This document shows, piece after piece, positions 54,801 to 64,000 of a stretch of 64,000 bases of DNA. Made by a program: the position numbers and the translations under genes. This DNA is from Ailurus styani. Taxonomy: Eukaryota; Chordata; Mammalia; Carnivora; Ailuridae. Under the pieces are notes generated by a model. The model saw nothing but the letters and a program-made list of their open reading frames with translations. It was not told where the DNA came from and did no database searches. The stretch covers positions 141,868 through 205,867 of the forward strand of contig LNAC01000684.1 of NCBI GenBank assembly GCA_002007465.1, read 5' to 3'. Position 1 is the first letter of the stretch. Each line of letters opens with the position of its first letter.

Positions 54801-55567
54801 CTAAAGGTCAAGAAGATGGGAAAGAATCCTTTAACCTAGAGGATTTGAAAATAACTGAATGGAGACCTTTGAACCTCTACTTAATTATTAGGTGTTAGTG
54901 CTGGTTTAACTTACTTAAAACATGTTTCAAGTATTTATTTTTCTCGTACTTCTAATGTCTCATGTAAAAGCCATTTAGAAAATAATTTATAGATTTAAAT
55001 CATTATCCTTTTAATGCAACAAATATGTAATTTTTAAAAAAAACCTGCATGGAAACTTGGTGTATTTAGTAAGTGAATTACACTTTATTGTGTAGTATTA
55101 ACCTGTACCAACTTTATGTTATGATTAGGGAATGGGGATGTTTTTTCAGCAGAACTATCTTGCTGCAAGGCCTTTTTTTTTATATGACTATAAGTCTCAG
55201 AATGCTCAGGAGTAAGCATAAAGCCTCACTGTTTTACAAGGAGACTTTTATAGTGACAGCAATACAGATATTAATTCACATGCATGCAGGCAACTCAAAC
55301 TGGAGAATTTGTTTTGTGAAAAAGGCATACTACACATGTTCTGTTATTTGCATGAAGGGAATAAGCAGCATCTTTTTCCATGGGAAACATTAAGAGAAAA
55401 CCCTGGATCTGAATGATCTAAGGATTCAGATAAACAAAGGCTTTTTAAGGGATATTTTTAGATTTATGGATATGCTAATTTTATTAAATGAAAATATTTG
55501 TAACTTTTACTCTCCCTGACAAAGCAAGTTTCTCAATAAAATACCTATTTTAACTTGCAAAAAACAT

Positions 55568-55627
<60 letters not shown>

Positions 55628-55629
55628 AA
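55568..55629. repeat. (AAGA)n microsatellite, about 15 units
   Basis: A pure tetranucleotide purine run on the plus strand; a likely length-variable marker. Confidence 0.97.
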
Positions 55630-57510
55630 CTGAATGGAGAAGGAGAAGAAAGTCTGGTTAAATCCCCAGACACCCTCTGGCAGACGATACGGCATCAAAG
55701 GAGAAATAAAAACGAGGAGGTGACTACCCAGGAGAAAAGAGTCAGGACAAGGATTGGAAATTCTGCTTCTGATTGCAGATGTTGATGCACAGACCGGCAG
55801 GATGTGGCCTATCAGCAAAGTGTGCTGGAAAAGGTAACACGGGGCATTATGAACAATCACAGAGCGATCCTGACACGTGGGAGGATGGAAATGCAGACTG
55901 AAATGCAAGTACAACTGGGAAGGGCAGACCACAGCCAAGATAAAGAGACTAAGGACTGAGTCCCACGCAGAAATGCACGCTTGGGAATCCAAGAGCCGGA
56001 GGACGCACGGGCGGTGCTGGGAAGGGGCTGAACGGGAAGGGCCAGAAATGAATTGTCGGGGGAATGTATCACAGGAGTCCCTGCCCCATGCAGGACGGGG
56101 ACTGTGCTTTCCGGATGCAGAGATCAAATGTAGGGTCAAGGAGGGCTTACAGTTCACGCTGGATGGTCCTTCACACGGGGACTATTTACCAAGGTGTGGC
56201 CTGGGCTAGAGGAACTTGCGGGGATGCTAAGGTTGCCAGCATTTAGCAAGAGTGGGGAGCTTCTCCCTCTGGGTCAGGAGGGGCAGCGGGAAGGGAAAGC
56301 ATTGCCGGAGTCCAGACAGGGCTGGGACCTCAGAAGAGGGGCCCCTGACAGAACGCAGCCGATGCCAGCATCCTTCTCTGAATCCTTCTTTCTGCCTGCC
56401 ACCCCGGGGGAGGTCAGAGGGGAAAAACATCCGCGTCTTGTAGCCAGTGGCGTTCCGCTCCCAGAGAAGGGCAGACAATGGGCTTGCAGGGTAGGTCGAA
56501 GCAGCGGCGGGAAAAAAGCCAGCAGCGGAGGGAGCCCAGGCTAGCTGAGCTGTATCTGCTTCCCCGTTGCTGTGCTGGGCATTTTGTAAATGTGATTCCT
56601 GTGGTGCCCAAATGCGTGGGCACGTTGGAAACCTCGGAGCTTTGTGACACCTGCACTTTCAGACCCACTGACGCAGAATCACTGCATCACGGTGCCCACA
56701 AGCCTCGCTCTGGGTCATTCTGGTGCACAGCCAGAGTTCAGAGGGCTCTAGCGGACTGAATTATTGCAACATCCTGGTGGGTTGGGATTTCTATTTTCTT
56801 CGTGAAGGTCGAGAATTGCAGGCTTGTAACACGGCCAGCATGACGTGGGGTTGGGGTTTGACCTCACCTGTGTTACCCTAAGCTTGAGCTCCTATTCTGG
56901 TAGCATGTGGCCTCCACATAGTCCCTGTGGGACACCTAATGAGACCGGATTTCAATTTCCCAGACATCTGCTGGACGGTCATATGTTTGGATGCAGACTG
57001 ACAACGGCTTGACTCGGCTCACAGACCAGGAGTTTAGCTAAGTGCAAGGGAGGGAACAGAATTACTGTAACCCCTGTGAGTGTGTGGGGACAGAAGTGGG
57101 GAGAGGTGTACAAGAGCTGACTTGGACCCTGGTTTAGAACGGCGATGTCAGGGGCATTCCCTGAACCAGCGGGCGGGGTTCCCTGACAGGACTCAGACAG
57201 ACAGGTGGAGGAAGAGGATGGGGCAGTTCAGACTCACATTCCTGCCTCCGACATGCTCAACAATCCCATGGGAAAGGGCAGAGGGAGCCCATGGGGACCG
57301 GGGTGCTTGTACTGGGTGCTCGCTGGGGAGCCCCACTTGGGGGCCTTCACCCCGAGTCAAGGGGGACAGCAGATCACCAAAGACAAACATAAGAAGGGTG
57401 AATTTGGTCTGAAAAGTGCTGTCAGAGGCCAAAGACCGGGAGGACCGAGGGTGACCAGAAGGATGCTCTGGAGTCTCAGTGACTCTAAATATTTAAAAAT
57501 TAAAAGGCCA

Positions 57511-58192
57511 GGTGCATATGCCTTGCAAGCAACGGCGCCATGAGTTTGACTTCCAGCATACGAGTTGAATGGATTGCAGCAGTTACTATTGCTGCTGGGA
57601 CAGCTGCAGTTGGTTATCTAGCTTACAAAAGATTTTATGTTAAAGATCATCGCAACAAATCTATGGTAAACCTTCATATCCAGAAAGACAACCCCAAGAT
57701 AGTACATGCTCATGATATGGAGGATTTGGGAGATAAAGCTGTATATTGCCGTTGTTGGAGGTCCAAAAAGTTCCCACTCTGTGATGGATCTCACACAAAA
57801 CACAATGAAGAGACTGGAGACAACGTGGGACCTCTGATCATTAAGAGAAAGGAAACTTAAATAGACCGTTTTGACGCTATAAACCAACTTCTCATGATGT
57901 TTTCTGATTGTTTAATTAGAATGACTATGACTTCTGTCAATTCACCTCCCCTTGGTCCTAGATGTGGTCTATCGGAAACTGCAGCTTTCCGATTCACAGT
58001 ATTTGCCCTACTTATTGAACCATTGTGGTGCACATTTGTTTAAACAAAAAAAGGAAAAAGTAAAAACCAACTTCATGGTCTGTGGGTTATTTTGGTCTTG
58101 TAAGGATCTGTTTCTTTACGTCTAAAATAATTATATTAGAATATAGTTCTGTGTTAAAGTTATCATTAAATTTTTGTCAAAATCCTGTAAAA
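57511..58192 (+). pseudogene. CISD1: CISD1 (mitoNEET) processed retrocopy with flanking target-site duplications
   Basis: An intronless copy of CISD1 mRNA inserted in a DSCAM intron, opposite to DSCAM transcription. CISD1 normally has introns, so a continuous reading frame points to retroposition. About 29 bp of 5' leader, the full ORF and about 330 bp of 3' UTR are present. An ATTAAA signal at 58165-58170 is followed 18 bases later by a short A tract (58189-58197). Imperfect 16-bp direct repeats flank the copy, 57495-57510 (AAAAATTAAAAGGCCA) and 58193-58208 (AAAAATTACGAGGCCA), differing at 2 positions. The upstream TTTAAAAA context fits an L1 endonuclease target. No promoter is evident. It may be a silent retropseudogene whose frame has survived, or an expressed retrogene; the sequence alone does not decide. 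Confidence 0.93.
57540..57860 (+). CDS. CISD1: Intact CISD1/mitoNEET-like ORF, 106 aa, within the retrocopy
   Basis: CISD1 is an outer mitochondrial membrane 2Fe-2S protein involved in redox, iron and bioenergetic control. The ORF starts at ATG in GGCGCCATGA and runs without stop or frameshift to TAA. Residues about 12-31 form the N-terminal membrane anchor ([17 protein letters not shown]). The CDGSH domain follows, with predicted cluster ligands Cys70, Cys72, Cys81 and His85 in [16 protein letters not shown]. All four ligands are kept. Length is 106 against 108 in human as I recall; two Ser near the N terminus are missing. Changes from the human protein I can identify include L80 where the parent family has F, S84 for A, H58 for F, S41 for A and R for K near the C terminus. 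The number of changes is small for a long-dead pseudogene, but the parent gene of this species is not available for comparison. Confidence 0.85.
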   Translation: MSLTSSIRVEWIAAVTIAAGTAAVGYLAYKRFYVKDHRNKSMVNLHIQKDNPKIVHAHDMEDLGDKAVYCRCWRSKKFPLCDGSHTKHNEETGDNVGPLIIKRKET

Positions 58193-58340
58193 AAAAATTA
58201 CGAGGCCATTGAAAGAAGGAGCCCTTCCACTGCACTGGTTACTAGAAGGGAGACAGGGGGCATAGGGAAAGCCCCTTTGCTCTGTCTGCTCTGCGGGGGA
58301 GGTACTCTCAGCGGGAGACAGGGAAGGGAGGTCAGAGGAA

Positions 58341-58480
58341 GAAGGCACCTCGCTGCATCGGAGAGTCTGAGCTTCCTGGGCCGGATGGGTGCACTCCAGG
58401 ACAAGAGAGGGAAGGCACCTTGCTGCATCAGAGAGTCTGAGCTTCCTGGGCCGGATGGGTGCACTCCAGGACAAGAGAGG
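58341..58480. repeat. Tandem duplication, 2 x 70 bp
   Basis: Units 58341-58410 and 58411-58480 begin GAAGGCACCT and end GGACAAGAGAGG. They differ at about two positions. They lie about 150 bp beyond the CISD1 retrocopy. Confidence 0.95.
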
Positions 58481-60024
58481 CTCCCGCGGCACTGGAGCCC
58501 ACACGGTGCAGGAGACAGGGCCAGAAGGGGGACGTGAGCACGAGGCAGGCTGCCTTCCAAAGACGTTAAGGGCGGAACTCTGGAAAGCCTCTGAGCTGGA
58601 GGCACACACACATGGCGGGAGGCTGGGATTGGGTGGTGAAGGCGTTTTTGTGTCCGTTGAGAGGAGAAGCAGTACTCTCTAGGAACCAAGTCACGTGGCA
58701 GCCAAAGCCACCCATGGAACTGTGGGCCACAGGAGGCAAAGGTGATGATGCGGGCGGGACTGGATCGAGCGGGCCGGGGGTGGTCATAGAGACACATGTA
58801 AAGGGACTTGGGATGTTTTATTTTTCCTGGCAAACAGGAAAGCAGGACAGTCCTCTGTCTTCCCGTCCTGAAAGGGTCTCCTTTTGAAGGAAGGGGTCTC
58901 CTTTCAGCCCCTCCCAAAGGCTTTGACCACAGGGTTTAGGGGTGGGAAGAAGGCCACTGGATTCAGGAAGGTCTGTTCTGGTACAAGAAGTGTGAGAACT
59001 TGTGACAGTCACGGCTGGGCCAAGGCAGAACCGGGCTTTCCTAGGGCTGGTGAGTTTCCATTGCTGGGGCTGTTCAGGCACAGACCGAGTGCCCCCTGCA
59101 GGGACCCACTCTGTTACGAATGCCAAGTACAACAATACCTTACGTTCTTAGCAAATTAACAAAGAGTAGAAGGAAGTGTCTTTTGAGATGATGTCATTGC
59201 CTAACACAGAGGATGAGCGTCCACAAGTTCATAGATGTTTAGGATGAGTCTCATATGTAGGCCGCTCACTGTGGGGGATGCGGGGACATGGGGGCTCCTC
59301 AGACACAGTCCCTGCCCAGAGGGGTCACAAGAGCCCTCAGAGGGACAGCTTCCCAGTACGGGAGACAGATGTGAAACATCTTCCCAGTAGAGGATCCGGT
59401 ATTCAATAAGCCTCCACAAGCCCACTAAATGTTCCATGGCAGACAGGATGCTATAGGAATAGAGGAAGGGGCTCACTATAAAATGTGTGATCAGGAAAGG
59501 CTTCCTGGAAGAAGTGCCATTTAAGCTATGATTTCAAGGATCAGTTTTCCACAGACTCAGCCTCTAAGTTGCACTAACTTAAATTATAGATGTCCTTTTT
59601 ATACACGCAAAATTTACCGAAGAGGAAACTAATACATGAAAAGACTAACATGATTTTTATGGCAGTGAATACAATTACTGCCTCCTGCCCAGACCTTTCA
59701 AACTGAAAGCAGTGGAGGGTCTGGAGGCTCTGCTGGAGATGTGAGGTCACGGAATCGGACCCCCTGTCCAGTGCATCTCCTGGACCTGATTCTAACTCAA
59801 ACTGGGTCAGCCTGGCTCCGGGGCTGCGTGAGCCTCTCAGCCCCCGGCCCTGTGTGCGGTGGAAGAACAGAGTGAGGATGGATGGGTTCTGACTGCAGCC
59901 AGATCACAGATAAGGAGCTCTCCTACGTGGGTCATGTAGAGCCCGATCAGTTTGGAATTCAGAAATGCTGGGAAGATGATTCTTAGGTGTGGATCGCAGG
60001 TAAATGAAATGCCCCAAGCCTTTC

Positions 60025-60300
60025 CTGAGTGCTCCTCATGTGGCAGGTGCTGTGCCAGGCGCTGGGATCCAGGGACACGGTGACACCAGACACTAGCGTT
60101 TCTGCCGCTGGGGAAATTACAGGGAGTGCTGGGGGTGCTGAGGATCCTCAAGTGGGGGTACAGTTGGTTTTGGAGGCATTTGATTTAGGAGCACATGTGC
60201 ATGTCAGACTGATAATCCCAGCAGCCCTTTGGAGGGTGTTGGCTATGTGCCAGACATGGGGAGGTGCTTTAAACGGACTCCCTTGTTAAAGAGCATCACC
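60025..60300 (+). repeat. L2/MIR-like traces
   Basis: TGGCAGGTGCTGTGCCAGGC with GCTGGGATCCAGGGACACGG, and TGTGCCAGACATGGGGAGGT, resemble L2/MIR terminal regions. Diverged. Confidence 0.45.
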
Positions 60301-60489
60301 GAGTATGCAGTGAGGGCCCCCAGCCTGCTAGGCTGTGCTAGGTGTTGGAGGAATGGGTTGGGGAAAACTAGGCCTCCTGGCACAGGAACTTGCAGCCCGG
60401 TGAAGAGGACTCATGGATCAGCAGTCGCAAACGCGATGGCCCTATTCTCAAAGACAATCCCATTCTGCAGGACCAGCAGTTAGAACTTC

Positions 60490-61085
60490 GACATACCTTC
60501 TTGATGGACACAATTCAGTCTACGAGAACATCATAAAAATGACAGTTCTCTTCAAATTAATTAGCGAAGTTGATGCAATCCCAATAAAAATTGACAAGAA
60601 TGTTTTTATGGAGCTAGACCAGTTGATCCTAAGGGTCACATATGGAAAGCTAAGAAAATGTCAAAAGGCAAAGTCAGAAGGAGCCTCCGTGACGAGCACA
60701 GTGTGGCGCTGATGCTGTCACAGACAGACAAAATGATGGAATAGACTAGAAAGTCCAGAAATTGATGGAGGAGCACATGGGAAAGCTACTTGGTGACAAA
60801 GTTGGCATCTGAAACCACCCAGGAGAGGTGGGCTTTTTAATAAGTCTGGGGGCAGACTGGGGCAGCAGGAGTCCCATCTGGGAATAGACCAGACTGGACC
60901 CATATCTCTCAGCATATACAAGAATCGAGTCCAAATGAATCAGAGACCTAAATGTAGGAGCGAGAGAAGGAAACCGTACGAATAGAAAGCAAGGTGGATT
61001 TTTTCATAGCCCAAGTGTACAGAATGACTTTTCTAACTTGACTCAATATCCAGATGCAATAAAAGAAAATGTTGATAAAGTTGGG
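60490..61085 (+). mobile_element. Old LINE-1/HAL1 ORF2-region fragment
   Basis: Reads like the L1M ORF2 C-terminal third: translated pieces such as D-A-I-P-I-K-I, then the nucleotide pattern ACCCATATCTCTCAGCATAT, CAAATGAATCAGAGACCTAA. Stops and indels break the frame. No tail or target-site duplication was identified. Confidence 0.75.
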
Positions 61086-61859
61086 GGAAAAAACCCCACA
61101 AAACAACCCAGAATCACAGAAACAACTATATGATCGCCCATGATGGCCCAGCCAGGAAAGAAAGGAGATGATGCTGTCGGAGCAGGTGATGAGAGGCCTG
61201 GCTTCAGGTGTGGGTCAGGAATGCATCCTGTGGAGGTGACATGAAAGCGGGGGTCTAAGGAGCAGGTGGCCGTAAGCATGGGAGCGGGGTGGTCCAGGGA
61301 AGGCGTGCTCTCGCCAGAGGGCACCCTGTGGCCACTGAGGGACTCTTGGCCCAAGAAGATGCTGTGGTGTCCCATTTCGCAGTGGGGCATGCTGAGCGCG
61401 GGGGACAGTGAAGGCACTCAGGTGGTTAGAGACAGGGCCGGTTGTGGAGCCACTGGATCATCACCAGCACCTGGAACGACCGATTTCCCTGAGGACAGGC
61501 AGGCACTGAACCGCTGCCCCAGGAGCCCCCCACCCCCGCCCCAGGCACCCTCGCCAAGCCCATCAGCCTGCAGTTAGGCTCGGCCAGAGAGACAGGCAGG
61601 GGCCGCCCTGCCCTGGGGACCCTGCGGACTGTCCTCACGATGTGTGTCTGCAGTTCTCCTTGCTACCCTCAGCCTCTGGGCCCTTCCCTGCTAGAATGTG
61701 CTGTCCTCACCTAAGAAGTGTTTCCTTGGCTTCCAGGGGAGGGTCTCGGAACCCGGAATTCCTTGGCTCCTTCCTGACCTGTGTCTCTACAACAAAGGCA
61801 GGTGTCCTCTCTTCCCTTCTGCCCCGAGGAAACCTGTGTGTCCTAGTTCCTGAAACAGC

Positions 61860-62220
61860 CCCTTTCGGGCCAGCACGGTCTTCAGCTAGCTCGCCGTCAC
61901 CGCGTCCCCCGCCCCCCGCCCGGGCCGGCTGTCCCGTCCCCCCGTGACCGTGTCCCCGGCAGCCCCTGGGCTCCCCTCTGGAGCCCCCTCAGGCCCGGTG
62001 GCTGCATGGCTTCCCCGCTGGGGCTCTACCGTGACTCTTCCATGCAATCCTGACCTAGCCGCGTACTGCGAGACTCAAGGGCTACGTCTAAAACCCCTGC
62101 TCCGGGTGTGAAGCCGTTCCTGCAGTGCCTGCGTTCGTGCTGGGACCCTCCCCCTCGGCTGTCCCATCGGCCCCGGCCACTCCCTCGCTCTGCCCCTGCA
62201 CGCCGGTCCTGACAGCTCCC
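61860..62220. promoter_or_regulatory. CpG-rich block, island-like
   Basis: By hand count about 31 CpG in 360 bp at roughly 66% G+C, strongly C-rich on the plus strand, with an observed/expected ratio near 0.85-0.9. It sits 0.9-1.2 kb from the DSCAM FN3-1 first-half exon on the downstream intron side. CpG remain frequent to about 62620. No core promoter motif was recognised. Confidence 0.45.
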
Positions 62221-62730
62221 CTCACTCAGGGCCTGCCTCCCACTGCCCAAGCCTCGTTCTCACTACGGCCTCACCCAAGGATCCTGAGCTAGTCATCACC
62301 GTGCAACCGCGAGTCAGGTACGGTGCACGTCAAGTGAAAAATAAGGCTACAAGGGGGGGCTCTGAGGATGTTGTTAACCCTTCACATGCTGGTGCTGCTC
62401 TGAATTCTCCTCTCTTCTCTGAGACACACCGTCCTGAGCAGAGGCCACTGAGGTGGATTTCTACCGTCGGCCTGAGGGAGCCTCGAGTTCCAAGTGATGC
62501 TGGTGCTGTCACTTCAAGGGGGCGACCGGACGCACCTGCTGTGGTCTATTTTATTTATGGCCCCTGTGAGCCCGGGGACACCGACGACGCTCTGAGCAGG
62601 AGCAGGTGCCCCTGGCCTGTCCCTGCGGCTGGTCCAGAACCTCCCTGCCGGGTCTGTGCCCATCTCTCCCGTCTCTGCACAGACTCAGCCTACAGACTCT
62701 GAGCACAGCACACTGGCGGCCCAGGCTCTA

Positions 62731-63951
<1,221 letters not shown>

Positions 63952-64000
63952 CTATGTGTAAAGCAGAAAGAAATCCATCTTATCCAGTAGCATGGAACCA
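63952..64000 (-). other. DSCAM intron, 3' end only
   Basis: These 49 bases are the acceptor end of the intron before the Ig9 exon. The transcript strand reads a pyrimidine-rich tttctttctgctttacacatag up to the splice site. The rest of this intron lies beyond the right edge. Confidence 0.85.

Noticed and set aside
58198..58917. 239-residue open frame on the minus strand
   Set aside because: GC-rich, low-stop sequence including the 70-bp duplication; composition is Pro/Ser/Arg-rich with no recognisable domain, and it overlaps the end of the CISD1 3' UTR antisense.

Overview
This is a vertebrate nuclear window from a carnivoran mammal. It carries many tRNA-Lys-derived CAN-SINEs (heads reading GGGGCGCCTGGGTGGCTCAG) and carnivore-type L1 3' ends. 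The youngest-looking SINE (46480-46686, head GGGTTAAAGCCTCTGCCTTC) resembles copies I associate with mustelids, so a caniform, possibly a weasel/otter relative, is my best guess. The species is inference only. || The window is an internal part of one large gene on the minus strand: DSCAM (Down syndrome cell adhesion molecule, a neuronal immunoglobulin/fibronectin-III receptor). Eight exons can be placed to the base by GT/AG splice sites, codon phase and recalled family sequence. In transcript order they are 63951-63855, 63218-63090, 52968-52801, 41976-41906, 25035-24795, 23120-22974, 16924-16769 and 6966-6833. Together they make 1143 nt (381 codons), in frame throughout, running from the end of Ig9 through FN3-1, FN3-2 and FN3-3 to the first half of FN3-4. 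Each complete FN3 domain is split over two exons, and every domain border falls at a phase-1 intron. About 98% of the window is intron. || Introns, left to right. 1-6832: three L1 3' fragments (412-1416 and 3907-4313 with target-site duplications, and an old one near 5640-5985), plus a 105-bp tandem duplication. 6967-16768: MLT1 and another MaLR-like LTR, SINE, MIR, L2, and a duplicated L1 3' end. 16925-22973: a 640-bp GT-rich satellite. 23121-24794: a 185-bp polypurine block. 25036-41905: a second GT-rich block, SINEs, a near-perfect 38-bp x 12 minisatellite and a CpG island. 41977-52800: SINEs, an assembly gap (45708-46088) and old repeats. 52969-63089: an intact-ORF CISD1 (mitoNEET) retrocopy on the plus strand, a possible transmembrane-encoding exon on the minus strand, an old L1 and a CpG-rich block. 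|| No rRNA, functional tRNA or CRISPR array was seen. The points most worth following up are the CISD1 retrocopy with its target-site duplications, the unassigned candidate exon at 54703-54800, the homogenised minisatellite, the displaced pyrimidine tract of the exon at 52801-52968, and the intragenic CpG islands.
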